A stretch of DNA of 64,000 nt from Ptiloglossa arizonensis (Eukaryota; Arthropoda; Insecta; Hymenoptera; Colletidae), in contig NW_027478397.1 in assembly GCF_051014685.1 (NCBI RefSeq), positions 1,302,001 to 1,366,000 of the forward strand, given 5' to 3'. The notes below the pieces were generated by a model. That model saw nothing but the letters and a program-made list of their open reading frames with translations, searched no databases and was not told the origin of the DNA. Made by a program: the position numbers and the translations under genes. This document shows, piece after piece, positions 35,101-48,950 of the stretch; the stretch's first letter is position 1, and every line of letters begins with the position of its first letter.

Positions 35101-38100
35101 GCATGTGGATGTAGAAACTCGCCCGATTACAACGGTATGTGTACGTTTCCCCTAGGCCTTTGTAGTCATTGTATTCGAGTATCGAACTTGCGAAAATTTT
35201 CATGGTTTCTCAACCATTCTTTAACTTCAAACTCCCATATCTCGCGAACGGATTGACGAACTCGAGAAATTCCTGTTGCGTTTGAAAGTAGAAACTTCCC
35301 CGATTACAATGGTTTGTGTACTTTTCCCCTACGCCGTTCCAGTTATTGGTTTCGAGTATCAGACTTGCGAAAATTTTTATGGTTTCTCAACCACTCCTTA
35401 ACTTCAAACTCCCATATCTCGCGAACGGATTGACGAACTCGAGAAATTCCTGTTGCATCTGAAAGTAGAAACTCGCCCGATTACAAAGGTGTGTGTACTT
35501 TTCCCCTAGGCTATTCCAGTTATTGGTTTCGAGTATCACACTTGCGAAAATTTTGACGGTTTCTCAACCATTCCTTAACTTCAAACTCCCATATCTCGCG
35601 AACGGATTGACGAGTTCGAGAAATTCCTGTTGCATGTGGAAGTAGAAACTCGCCCGATTACAACGGTATGTGTACGTTTCCCCTAGGCCTTTGTAGTCAT
35701 TGTATTCGAGTATCGCACTTGCGAAAATTTTGATGGTTTCTCAACCATTCTTTAACTTCAAACTCCCATATCTCGCGAACGGATTGACGAACTGGAGAAA
35801 TACCTATTGCTTCTGAAAGTAGAATCTCGCCCCATTACAATGGTGTGTGTACTTTTCCCCTAGGCCATTCCAGTTATTGGTTTCGAGTATCAGACTTGCG
35901 AAAATTTTGATGGCTTCTCAACCATTCCTTAACTTCAAACTCCCATATCTCGCGAACGCATTGACGAACTCGTGAAATTCCTGTTGTATCTGAATGTAGA
36001 AACTCGCCCGATTACAAAGGTGTGTGTACTTTTCCCCTAGGCCATTCCAGTTATTGGTTTCGAGTATCAGACCAGCGAAAATTTTGATGGTTCCTCAACT
36101 ATTTCCTAACTTCAAACTCCCATATCCCGCGAACGGATTGACGAACTCGAGAAATTCCTGTTGCATGTGAAAGTAGAAAGTCGCGCGATTACAGCGGTAT
36201 GTTTATTTTTCCTCTAGGCCTTTGTAGTTATTGGTTTCGAGTATCAAACTTGCGAAAATTTTGATGGTTTCTCAAACATTCCTTATTTTCACACTTCCAT
36301 ATCTCGCGAACGGATTGACGAACTCGAGAATTTCCTATTGCATCTGAAAGCAGAAACTCGCCCGATTACAAAGGTTTGTGTACTTTTCCCCAAGGCCATT
36401 CCAGTTGTTGGTTTCGAGTATCAGGCCAGCGAAAATTTTGATGGTTTCTCAAGCATGACTTAACTTCAAACTCCCATATCTCGCGAACGGATTGACGAAT
36501 CCGAGATATTCCTATTGCATCTGAAACCAAAAACTCGCCCGATTACAACGGTATGTGTATTTTTGCCCTAGGCCATAGTAGTTATTGGTTTCGAGTATCA
36601 GACTTGCGAATGTTTTGATGGTTTCTCAAGCATTCCTTAACTTCAAACTCCCATATCTCGCGAACGGATTGAGGAACTCGATTATTTCCTGTTGCTTCTG
36701 AAAGTAGAAGTTCGACCGATTACAATCGTGTGTGTACTTTTTCCCTAGGTCATTCCAAATATTCGTTTCTAGCATCAGAATTGCGAATATTTTGATGGTT
36801 TCTCAACCATTCCTTAACCTCAAACTCCCATATCTCGCGAACGGTTCGACGAACTCGAGGAATTCCTGTTGCATCTGAAAGTAGAAACTCGCCCCATTAC
36901 AATGCTGTGTGTACTTTTCCCCTAGGCCATTCCAGTTATTCGTTTCTAGCATCAGAATTGCGAAAATTTTGATGGTTTCTCAACCATTCCTTAACTTCAA
37001 ACTCCCATATCTCGCGAACGGTTTGACGAACTCGATTATTTCCTGTTGCTTCTGAAAGTAGAAGGTCGACCGATTACAATCGTGTGTGTACTTTTTCCCT
37101 AGGTCATTCCAGTTATTCGTTTCTATCATCAGAATTGCGAAATTTGTGATGGTTTCTCAACCATTCCTTAACTTCAAACTCCGATACCTCGCGAACGGAT
37201 TGGCGAACTCGAAAAGTTCCTGTCGCCTCTGAAAGTAGATACTTGCCCGATTACAATGGTGTGTGTACGTTTCCCCTAGGCCTTTGTAGTCATTGTATTC
37301 GAGTACCGCACTTGCGAAAATTTTGATGGTTTCTCAACCATTCTTTAACTTCAAACTCCCATATCTCGCGAACGGATTGACGAACTGGAGAAATACCTAT
37401 TGCTTCTGAAAGTAGAATCTCGCCCCATTACAATGGTGTGTGTACTTTTCCCCTAGGCCATTCCAGTTATTGGTTTCGAGTATCAGACTTGCGAAAATTT
37501 TGATGGCTTCTCAACCATTCCTTAACTTCAAACTCCCATATCTCGCGAACGCATTGACGAACTCGTGAAATTCCTGTTGTATCTGAAAGTAGAAACTCGC
37601 CCTATTACAACGGTATGTGTATTTTTGCCCTAGGCCATTGTAGTTATTGGTTTCGAGTATCAGACTTGCGAAAATTGTGATGGCTTCTCAACCATTCCTT
37701 AACTTCAAACTCCCATATCTCGCGAACGGATTGACGAACTCGAGAAATTCCTGTTGCATCTGAAAGTAGAAACTCGCCCGATTACAACGGTATGTGTATT
37801 TTTGCCCTAGGCCATTGTAGTTATTGGATTCGAGTATCAGACTTGCGAAAATTTTGATGAGTTCTCAACCATTCCTTAACTTCAAACTCCCATATCCGCG
37901 AACGGATTGACGAACTCGAGAAATTCCTGTTGCATCTGAAAGTAGAAACTCGACCGATTACAATGGTGTGTGTACTTTTCCCCTAATCCATTCCAGTTAT
38001 TGGTTTCGAGTATCAGACCAGCGAAAATTTTGATGGTTCCTCAACCATTCCTTAACTTCAAACTCCCATATCCCGCGAACGGATTGACGAACTCGAGAAA

Positions 38101-38321
38101 TTCCTGTTGCATGTGAAAGTAGAAAGTCGCGCGATTACAGCGGTATGTGTATTTTTCCCCTAGGCCTTTGTAGTTATTGGTTTCGAGTATCAAACTTGCG
38201 AAAATTTTGATGGTTTCTCAAACATTCCTTATTTTCACACTTCCATATCTCGCGAACGGATTGACGAACTCGAGAAATTCCTGTTGCATCTGAAAGTAGA
38301 AACTCGCCCGATTACAAAGAT
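32127..38321 (+). repeat. 35-monomer higher-order repeat, copy 1 (about 6,194 bp)
   Basis: The series of monomers from GGCAATGGTAG (32,147) onward repeats from 38,341. The offset is 6,194 bases before position 32,404 and 6,195 after it, which is 35 monomers. Private marks appear in both copies in the same place: CCCGAAAACAATGG (33,176), GTTGTAACTGAAAG (33,690), GACGTACTCGAG (34,900), GTGGATGTAG (35,110), CCCCAAGGCC (36,390) and a one-base deletion CATATCCGCGAACGG (37,890). I saw differences only in a cluster near 32,384-32,410 and at the joint. Confidence 0.93.
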
Positions 38322-41300
38322 ATGTGTATTTTTCCCCTAGGCAATGGTAGTTATTGGTTTCGAGTATCAGATTTGCGAAATTTGTGATGGTTTCTCAACC
38401 ATTCCTTAACTTCAAACTCCGATACCTCGCGAACGGATTATCGAACTCGAGAAGTTCCTGTCGCCTCTGAAAGTAGATACTTGTCCGATTACAATGGTGT
38501 GTGTACTTTTCCCCTAGGTTATTCCGGTTATTCGTTTCTAGCATCAGACTTGCGAAAATTTTGATGGTTTCTCAACCACTCCTTAACTTCAAACTCCCAT
38601 ATCTCGCGAACGGATTGACGAGCTCGAGAAATTCCTGTTGCATCTGAACGTAGAAACTCGCCCGATTACAAAGGTATGTGTAGTTTTCCCCTAGGCCTTT
38701 GTAGTTATTGGTTTCGAGTATCACACTTGCGAAAATTTTGATGGTTTCTCAACCATTCCTTAACTTCAAACTCCCATATCTCGCGAACGGATTGACGAGC
38801 TCGATTATTTCCTGTTGCATCTGAAAGTAGAAGGTCGACCGATTACAATGGTGTGTGTACTTTTTCCCTAGGTCATTCCAGTTATTCGTTTCTAGCATCA
38901 GAATTGCGAAAATTTTTATGGTTTCTCAACCACTCCTTAACTTCAAACTCCCATATCTCGCGAACGGATTGACGAACTCGAGAAATTCCTGTTGCATCTG
39001 AAAGTAGAAACTCGCCCGATTACAAAGGTGTGTGTACTTTTCCCCTAGGCCATTCCAGTTATTGGTTTCGAGTATCACACTTGCGAAAATTTTGACGGTT
39101 TCTCAACCATTCCTTAACTTCAAACTCCCATATCTCGCGAACGGATTGACGAGTTCGAGAAATTCCTGTTGCATCTGAAAGTAGAAACTCGCCCGATTAC
39201 AAAGGTATGTGCATTTTTCCCCTAGGTCATAGTAGTTATTGGTTTCGAGTATCAGACTTGCGAAAATTTTGATGGTTTCTCAAGAATTCCTTAACTTGAA
39301 ACTCCCATATCTCGCGAACGGATTGACGAACTCGAGAAATTCCTGTTGCATCTGAAAGTAGAAACTCGCCCGAAAACAATGGTGTGTGTACTTTTCCCCT
39401 AGGCCATTCCAGTTATTGGTTTCGAGTATCAGACCAGTGAAAATTTTAATGGTTTCTCAACCATTCCTTAACTTCAAACTTCCATATCTCGCGAACGGAT
39501 TGACGAACTCGAGAAATTCCTGTTGCATGTGGAAGTAGAAACTCGCCCGATTACAACGGTATGTGTACGTTTCCCCTAGGCCTTTGTAGTCATTGTATTC
39601 GAGTATCGCACTTGCGAAAATTTTGATGGTTTCTCAACCATTCTTTAACTTCAAACTCCCATATCTCGCGAACGGATTGACGAACTGGAGAAATACCTAT
39701 TGCTTCTGAAAGTAGAATCTCGCCCCATTACAATGGTGTGTGTACTTTTCCCCTAGGCCATTCCAGTTATTGGTTTCGAGTATCAGACTTGCGAAAATTT
39801 TGATGGCTTCTCAACCATTCCTTAACTTCAAACTCCCATATCTCGCGAACGCATTGACGAACTCGTGAAATTCCTGTTGTAACTGAAAGTAGAAACTCGC
39901 CCGATTACAACGGTATGTGTATTTTTGCCCTAGGCCATTGTAGTTATTGGTTTCGAGTATCAGACTTGCGAAAATTGTGATGGCTTCTCAACCATTCCTT
40001 AACTTCAAACTCCCATATCTCGCGAACGGATTGACGAACTCGAGAAATTCCTGTTGCATGTGAAAGTAGAAACTCGCCCGATTACAACGGTATGTGTATT
40101 TTTCCCCCTAGGCCTTTGTAGTTATTGGTTTCGAGTATCAGACTTGCGAATATTTTGATGGCTTCTCAACCATTCCTTAACTTCAAACTCCCATATCTCG
40201 CGAACGGATTGACGAACTCGAGAAATTCCTGTTGCATCTGAAAGTAGAAACTCGCCCGATTACAATGGTATGTGTATTTTTGCCCTAGTCCATTGTAGTT
40301 ATTGGATTCGAGTATCAGACTTGCGAAAATTTTGATGATTTCTCAACCATTCCTTAACTTCAAACTCCCATTTCTCGCGAACGGATTGACGAACTCGAGA
40401 AATTCCTGTTGCATCTGAAAGTAGAAACTAGCCCGATTACAAAGGTATGTGTATTTTTGCCCTAGTCCATTGTAGTTATTGGATTCGAGTATCAGACTTG
40501 CGAAAATTTTGATGGTTTCTCAACCATTCCTTAACTTCCAACTCCCATATCTCGCGAACGGATTGACGATCTCGAGAAATTCCGGTTGCATCTGGAAGAA
40601 GAATCTCCACCGATTACAACGGTATGTGTATTTTTCCCCTAAGCCTTTGTAGTTATTGGTTTCGAGTATCAGACTTGGGAAAATTCTGATGGTTTCTCAT
40701 GCATTCCTTAACTTCAAACTTCCATATCTCGCGAACGGATTGACGAACTCGAGAAATTCCTGTTGCATCTGAAAGTAGAAACTCGCCCGATTACAAAGGT
40801 ATGTGTATTTTTGCCCTAGTCCATTGTAGTTATTGGATTCGAGTATCAGACTTGCGAAAATTTTGATGGTTTCTCAACCATTCCTTAACTTCCAACTCCC
40901 ATATCTCGCGAACGGATTGACGATCTCGAGAATTTCCTATTGCATCTGAAAGCAGAATCTCGCCCGATTACAACGGTATGTGTATTTTTCCCCTGGGCCA
41001 TAGTAGTTATTGATTTCGAGTATCAGACTTGCGACAATTGTGATGGTTTCTCAACCATTCCTTAACTTCAAACTCCCATATCTCGCGAACGGATTGACGT
41101 ACTCGAGAAGTTCCTGTTGCATCTGAAAGTAGAAACTCGCCCGATTACAAAGGTGTGTGTACTTTTCCCCTAGGCTATTCCAGTTATTGGTTTCGAGTAT
41201 CACACTTGCGAAAATTTTGACGGTTTCTCAACCATTCCTTAACTTCAAACTCCCATATCTCGCGAACGGATTGACGAGTTCGAGAAATTCCTGTTGCATG

Positions 41301-44300
41301 TGGATGTAGAAACTCGCCCGATTACAACGGTATGTGTACGTTTCCCCTAGGCCTTTGTAGTCATTGTATTCGAGTATCGAACTTGCGAAAATTTTCATGG
41401 TTTCTCAACCATTCTTTAACTTCAAACTCCCATATCTCGCGAACGGATTGACGAACTCGAGAAATTCCTGTTGCGTTTGAAAGTAGAAACTTCCCCGATT
41501 ACAATGGTTTGTGTACTTTTCCCCTACGCCGTTCCAGTTATTGGTTTCGAGTATCAGACTTGCGAAAATTTTTATGGTTTCTCAACCACTCCTTAACTTC
41601 AAACTCCCATATCTCGCGAACGGATTGACGAACTCGAGAAATTCCTGTTGCATCTGAAAGTAGAAACTCGCCCGATTACAAAGGTGTGTGTACTTTTCCC
41701 CTAGGCTATTCCAGTTATTGGTTTCGAGTATCACACTTGCGAAAATTTTGACGGTTTCTCAACCATTCCTTAACTTCAAACTCCCATATCTCGCGAACGG
41801 ATTGACGAGTTCGAGAAATTCCTGTTGCATGTGGAAGTAGAAACTCGCCCGATTACAACGGTATGTGTACGTTTCCCCTAGGCCTTTGTAGTCATTGTAT
41901 TCGAGTATCGCACTTGCGAAAATTTTGATGGTTTCTCAACCATTCTTTAACTTCAAACTCCCATATCTCGCGAACGGATTGACGAACTGGAGAAATACCT
42001 ATTGCTTCTGAAAGTAGAATCTCGCCCCATTACAATGGTGTGTGTACTTTTCCCCTAGGCCATTCCAGTTATTGGTTTCGAGTATCAGACTTGCGAAAAT
42101 TTTGATGGCTTCTCAACCATTCCTTAACTTCAAACTCCCATATCTCGCGAACGCATTGACGAACTCGTGAAATTCCTGTTGTATCTGAATGTAGAAACTC
42201 GCCCGATTACAAAGGTGTGTGTACTTTTCCCCTAGGCCATTCCAGTTATTGGTTTCGAGTATCAGACCAGCGAAAATTTTGATGGTTCCTCAACTATTTC
42301 CTAACTTCAAACTCCCATATCCCGCGAACGGATTGACGAACTCGAGAAATTCCTGTTGCATGTGAAAGTAGAAAGTCGCGCGATTACAGCGGTATGTTTA
42401 TTTTTCCTCTAGGCCTTTGTAGTTATTGGTTTCGAGTATCAAACTTGCGAAAATTTTGATGGTTTCTCAAACATTCCTTATTTTCACACTTCCATATCTC
42501 GCGAACGGATTGACGAACTCGAGAATTTCCTATTGCATCTGAAAGCAGAAACTCGCCCGATTACAAAGGTTTGTGTACTTTTCCCCAAGGCCATTCCAGT
42601 TGTTGGTTTCGAGTATCAGGCCAGCGAAAATTTTGATGGTTTCTCAAGCATGACTTAACTTCAAACTCCCATATCTCGCGAACGGATTGACGAATCCGAG
42701 ATATTCCTATTGCATCTGAAACCAAAAACTCGCCCGATTACAACGGTATGTGTATTTTTGCCCTAGGCCATAGTAGTTATTGGTTTCGAGTATCAGACTT
42801 GCGAATGTTTTGATGGTTTCTCAAGCATTCCTTAACTTCAAACTCCCATATCTCGCGAACGGATTGAGGAACTCGATTATTTCCTGTTGCTTCTGAAAGT
42901 AGAAGTTCGACCGATTACAATCGTGTGTGTACTTTTTCCCTAGGTCATTCCAAATATTCGTTTCTAGCATCAGAATTGCGAATATTTTGATGGTTTCTCA
43001 ACCATTCCTTAACCTCAAACTCCCATATCTCGCGAACGGTTCGACGAACTCGAGGAATTCCTGTTGCATCTGAAAGTAGAAACTCGCCCCATTACAATGC
43101 TGTGTGTACTTTTCCCCTAGGCCATTCCAGTTATTCGTTTCTAGCATCAGAATTGCGAAAATTTTGATGGTTTCTCAACCATTCCTTAACTTCAAACTCC
43201 CATATCTCGCGAACGGTTTGACGAACTCGATTATTTCCTGTTGCTTCTGAAAGTAGAAGGTCGACCGATTACAATCGTGTGTGTACTTTTTCCCTAGGTC
43301 ATTCCAGTTATTCGTTTCTATCATCAGAATTGCGAAATTTGTGATGGTTTCTCAACCATTCCTTAACTTCAAACTCCGATACCTCGCGAACGGATTGGCG
43401 AACTCGAAAAGTTCCTGTCGCCTCTGAAAGTAGATACTTGCCCGATTACAATGGTGTGTGTACGTTTCCCCTAGGCCTTTGTAGTCATTGTATTCGAGTA
43501 CCGCACTTGCGAAAATTTTGATGGTTTCTCAACCATTCTTTAACTTCAAACTCCCATATCTCGCGAACGGATTGACGAACTGGAGAAATACCTATTGCTT
43601 CTGAAAGTAGAATCTCGCCCCATTACAATGGTGTGTGTACTTTTCCCCTAGGCCATTCCAGTTATTGGTTTCGAGTATCAGACTTGCGAAAATTTTGATG
43701 GCTTCTCAACCATTCCTTAACTTCAAACTCCCATATCTCGCGAACGCATTGACGAACTCGTGAAATTCCTGTTGTATCTGAAAGTAGAAACTCGCCCTAT
43801 TACAACGGTATGTGTATTTTTGCCCTAGGCCATTGTAGTTATTGGTTTCGAGTATCAGACTTGCGAAAATTGTGATGGCTTCTCAACCATTCCTTAACTT
43901 CAAACTCCCATATCTCGCGAACGGATTGACGAACTCGAGAAATTCCTGTTGCATCTGAAAGTAGAAACTCGCCCGATTACAACGGTATGTGTATTTTTGC
44001 CCTAGGCCATTGTAGTTATTGGATTCGAGTATCAGACTTGCGAAAATTTTGATGAGTTCTCAACCATTCCTTAACTTCAAACTCCCATATCCGCGAACGG
44101 ATTGACGAACTCGAGAAATTCCTGTTGCATCTGAAAGTAGAAACTCGACCGATTACAATGGTGTGTGTACTTTTCCCCTAATCCATTCCAGTTATTGGTT
44201 TCGAGTATCAGACCAGCGAAAATTTTGATGGTTCCTCAACCATTCCTTAACTTCAAACTCCCATATCCCGCGAACGGATTGACGAACTCGAGAAATTCCT

Positions 44301-44516
44301 GTTGCATGTGAAAGTAGAAAGTCGCGCGATTACAGCGGTATGTGTATTTTTCCCCTAGGCCTTTGTAGTTATTGGTTTCGAGTATCAAACTTGCGAAAAT
44401 TTTGATGGTTTCTCAAACATTCCTTATTTTCACACTTCCATATCTCGCGAACGGATTGACGAACTCGAGAAATTCCTGTTGCATCTGAAAGTAGAAACTC
44501 GCCCGATTACAAAGAT
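38322..44516 (+). repeat. 35-monomer higher-order repeat, copy 2 (about 6,195 bp)
   Basis: This is the second copy, directly abutting the first. It ends at AAAGATATGTGTG (about 44,516), where the sequence leaves the series and runs into CCCCCTAGGCCTTTG. The joint between copies lies at the matching GATATGTGTATTTTTC near 38,322. Where copy 1 reads CTCCATTTCTCGCG at 32,400, this copy has the full CTCCCATATCTCGCG, and CCACTCC instead of CCATTCC. Near-identity over 6 kb means a very recent duplication, or else an assembly duplication. Confidence 0.93.
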
Positions 44517-46021
44517 ATGTGTGTTTTCCCCCTAGGCCTTTGTAGTTATTGGTTTCGAGTATCAGACTTGCGAATATTTTGATGGCTTCTCAACCATTCC
44601 TTAACTTCAAACTCCCATATCTCGCGAACGGATTGACGAACTCGAGAAATTCCTGTTGCATCTGAAAGTAGAAACTCGCCCGATTACAAAGGTATGTGTA
44701 TTTTTGCCCTAGTCCATTGTAGTTATTGGATTCGAGTATCAGACTTGCGAAAATTTTGATGATTTCTCAACCATTCCTTAACTTCAAACTCCCATATTTC
44801 GCGAACGGATTGACGAACTCGAGAAATTCCTGTTGCATGTGAAAGTAGAAAGTCGCCCGATTACAACGGTATGTGTATTTTGGCCCTAGGCCTTTGAAGT
44901 TATTGGTTTCGAGTATCAGACTTGCGAAAATTTTGATGGTTTCTCAACCATTCCTTATATTCACACTTCCATATCTCGCGAACGGATTGACGAAATCGAG
45001 AATTTCCTATTGCATCTGAAAGTAGAAACTCGCCCGATTACAACGGTGTGTGAACTTTTCCCCTATGCCATTCCAGTTATTTGTTTCGAGTATCAGACCA
45101 GCGAAAATTTTGATGGTTTCTCAACCATTCCTTAACTTCAAACTCCCATATCTCGCGAACGGATTGACGAACACGAGAAATTCCGGTTGCATCTGGAAGA
45201 AGAAACTCCCCCGATTACAACGGTATGTGTATTTTTCCCCTAAGCCTTTGTAGTTATTGGTTTCGAGTATCAGACTTGGGAAAATTCTGATGGTTTCTCA
45301 TGCATTCCTTAACTTCAAACTTCCATATCTCGCGACCGGATTGACGAACTCGAGAATTTCCTATTGCATCTGAAAGCAGAAGCTCGCCCGATTACAACGG
45401 TATGTGTATTTTTCCCCTGGGCCATAGTAGTTATTGATTTCGAGTATCAGACTTGCGACAATTGTGATGGTTTCTCAACCATTCCTTAACTTCAAACTCC
45501 CATATCTCGCGAACGGATTGACGAACTCGAGAAGTTCCTGTTGCATCTGAAAGTAGAAACTCGCCCGATTACAAAGATATGTGAGTTTTCCCCCTAGGCC
45601 TTTGTAGTTATTGGTTTCGAGTATCAGACTTGCGAAAATTTTTATGATTTCCTAACCATTCCTTAACTTCAAACTCCCACATCTCGCGAACGGATTGACG
45701 AACACGAGAAATTCCGGTTGCATCTGGAAGAAGAAACTCCCCCGATTACAACGGTATGTGTATTTTTCCCCTAAGCCTTTGTAGTTATTGGTTTCGAGTA
45801 TCAGACTTGGGAAAATTCTGATGGTTTCTCATGCATTCCTTAACTTCAAACTTCCATATCTCGCGAAGGGATTGACGAACTCGAGAATTTCCTGTTGCAT
45901 GTGAAAGTAGAAAGTCGCCCGATTACAACGGTATGTGTATTTTGCCCCTAGGCCTTTGAAGTTATTGGTTTCGAGTATCAGACTTGCGAAAAATGTGATG
46001 GCTTCTCAACCATTCCTTAAC
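44517..46021 (+). repeat. Satellite monomers, partly repeated 20 monomers downstream
   Basis: About 44,760-45,410 is repeated at 48,300-48,950. The rest holds CCCCTGGGCC, CGACAATTGTGATGG and TCTGGAAGAAGAAACT monomers shared with 34.8, 41.0, 47.4 and 48.1 kb. Confidence 0.75.
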
Positions 46022-48950
46022 TTCAAACTCCCATATCTCGCGAACGGATTGACGAACTCGAGAAATTCCTGTTGCGTTTGAAAGTAGAAACTTCCCCGAT
46101 TACAATGGTTTGTGTACTTTTCCCCTACGCCGTTCCAGTTATTGGTTTCGAGTATCAGACTTGCGAAAATTTTTATGGTTTCTCAACCACTCCTTAACTT
46201 CAAACTCCCATATCTCGCGAACGGATTGACGAACTCGAGAAATTCCTGTTGCATCTGAAAGTAGAAACTCGCCCGATTACAAAGGTGTGTGTACTTTTCC
46301 CCTAGGCTATTCCAGTTATTGGCTTCGAGTATCACACTTGCGAAAATTTTGACGGTTTCTCAACCATTCCTTAACTTCAAACTCCCATATCTCGCGAACG
46401 GATTGACGAGTTCGAGAAATTCCTGTTGCATGTGGAAGTAGAAACTCGCCCGATTACAACGGTATGTGTACGTTTCCCCTAGGCCTTTGTAGTCATTGTA
46501 TTCGAGTATCGCACTTGCGAAAATTTTGATGGTTTCTCAACCATTCTTTAACTTCAAACTCCCATATCTCGCGAACGGATTGACGAACTGGAGAAATACC
46601 TATTGCTTCTGAAAGTAGAATCTCGCCCCATTACAATGGTGTGTGTACTTTTCCCCTAGGCCATTCCAGTTATTGGTTTCGAGTATCAGACTTGCGAAAA
46701 TTTTGATGGCTTCTCAACCATTCCTTAACTTCAAACTCCCATATCTCGCGAACGCATTGACGAACTCGTGAAATTCCTGTTGTATCTGAAAGTAGAAACT
46801 CGCCCGATTACAAAGGTGTGTGTACTTTTCCCCTAGGCCATTCCAGTTATTGGTTTCGAGTATCAGACCAGCGAAAATTTTGATGGTTCCTCAACTATTT
46901 CCTAACTTCAAACTCCCATATCCCGCGAACGGATTGACGAACTCGAGAAATTCCTGTTGCATGTGAAAGTAGAAAGTCGCGCGATTACAGCGGTATGTTT
47001 ATTTTTCCTCTAGGCCTTTGTAGTTATTGGTTTCGAGTATCAAGCTTGCGAAAATTTTGATGGTTTCTCAAACATTCCTTATTTTCACACTTCCATATCT
47101 CGCGAACGGATTGACGAACTCGAGAATTTCCTATTGCATCTGAAAGCAGAAACTCGCCCGATTACAAAGGTGTGTGTACTTTTCCCCAAGGCCATTCCAG
47201 TTGTTGGTTTCGAGTATCAGGCCAGCGAAAATTTTGATGGTTTCTCAAGCATGACTTAACTTCAAACTCCCATATCTCGCGAACGGATTGACGATCTCGA
47301 GAATTTCCTATTGCATCTGAAAGCAGAAGCTCGCCCGATTACAACGGTATGTGTATTTTTCCCCTGGGCCATAGTAGTTATTGATTTCGAGTATCAGACT
47401 TGCGACAATTGTGATGGTTTCTCAACCATTCCTTAACTTCAAACTCCCATATCTCGCGAACGGATTGACGAACACGAGAAATTCCGGTTGCATCTGGAAG
47501 AAGAAACTCCACCGATTACAACGGTATGTGTATTTTTCCCCTAAGCCTTTGTAGTTATTGGTTTCGAGTATCAGACTTTTGAAAATTCTGATGGTTTCTC
47601 ATGCATTCCTTAACTTCAAACTTCCATACCTCGCGAACGGATTGACGAACTCGAGAATTTCCTATTGCATCTGAAAGCAGAAACTCGCCCGATTACAACG
47701 GTATGTGTATTTTTGCCCTAGGCCATAGTAGTTATTGGATTCGAGTTTCAGACTTGCGAATATTTTGATGGCTTCTCAACCATTCCTTAACTTCAAACTC
47801 CCATATCTCGCGAACGTATTGACGAACTCGAGAAGTTCCTGTTGCATCTGAAAGTAGAAACTCGCCCGATTACAAAGGTATGTGTATTTTTGCCCTAGTC
47901 CATTGTAGTTATTGGATTCGAGTATCAGACTAGCGAAAATTTTGATGGTTTCTCAACCATTCCTTAACTTCCAACTCCCATATCTCGCGAACGGATTGAC
48001 GATCTCGAGAATTTCCTATTGCATCTGAAAGCAGAAGCTCGCCCGATTACAACGGTATGTGTATTTTTCCCCTGGGCCATAGTAGTTATTGATTTCGAGT
48101 ATCAGACTTGCGACAATTGTGATGGTTTCTCAACCATTCCTTAACTTCAAACTCCCATATCTCGCGAACGGATTGACGAACTCGAGAAGTTCCTGTTGCA
48201 TCTGAAAGTAGAAACTCGCCCGATTACAAAGATATGTGAGTTTTCCCCCTAGGCCTTTGTAGTTATTGGTTTCGAGTATCAGACTTGCGAAAATTTGGAT
48301 GATTTCTCAACCATTCCTTAACTTCAAACTCCCATATCTCGCGAACGGATTGACGAACTCGAGAAATTCCTGTTGCATGTGAAAGTAGAAAGTCGCCCGA
48401 TTACAACGGTATGTGTATTTTGCCCCTAGGCCTTTGAAGTTATTGGTTTCGAGTATCAGACTTGCGAAAATTTTGATGGTTTCTCAACCATTCCTTATAT
48501 TCACACTTCCATATCTCGCGAACGGATTGACGAAATCGAGAATTTCCTATTGCATCTGAAAGTAGAAACTCGCCCGATTACAACGGTGTGTGAACTTTTC
48601 CCCTAGGCCATTCCAGTTATTTGTTTCGAGTATCAGACCAGCGAAAAATTTGATGGTTTCTCAACCATTCCTTAACTTCAAACTCCCATATCTCGCGAAC
48701 GGATTGACGAACACGAGAAATTCCGGTTGCATCTGGAAGAAGAAACTCCCCCGATTACAAGGGTATGTGTATTTTTCCCCTAATCCTTTGTAGTTATTGG
48801 TTTCGAGTATCAGACTTGGGAAAATTCTGATGGTTTCTCATGCATTCCTTAACTTCAAACTTCCATATCTCGCGAACGGATTGACGAACTCGAGAATTTC
48901 CTATTGCATCTGAAAGCAGAAACTCGCCCGATTACAACGGTATGTGTATT
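44760..48950 (+). repeat. Segment duplicated 20 monomers apart (3,540 bp)
   Basis: About 44,760-45,410 and 48,300-48,950 match at an offset of exactly 3,540 bases (20 x 177). Shared marks are CCTTTGAAGTTATTGG, CCTTATATTCACACTTCC, GACGAAATCGAG, GTGTGTGAACTTTTCC and GACTTGGGAAAATTCTG. Single differences include CTATGCC against CTAGGCC, and CGCGACCGG against CGCGAACGG. The stretch between them is filled by other blocks. Confidence 0.85.
46022..47292 (+). repeat. Third, partial copy of the 35-monomer unit (about 7 monomers)
   Basis: The series TTGCGTTTGAAAG, CCCCTACGCCG, GTGGAAGTAG, GTCATTGTATTCG, CTGGAGAAATACC, CAACTATTTCC and CCCCAAGGCC matches 41,420-42,690 and 35,225-36,495. The offset from the second copy is 4,601 bases (26 monomers less one). 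It ends at GACGATCTCGAG, where the unit reads GACGAATCCGAG. Small private differences (GGCTTCGAG, AAGCTTGCG) show that it has started to diverge. Confidence 0.88.

Noticed and set aside
45050..48793. Two similar 67-codon top-strand frames 3,540 bases apart
   Set aside because: Their likeness comes from the 20-monomer-spaced satellite duplication, not from a gene family.
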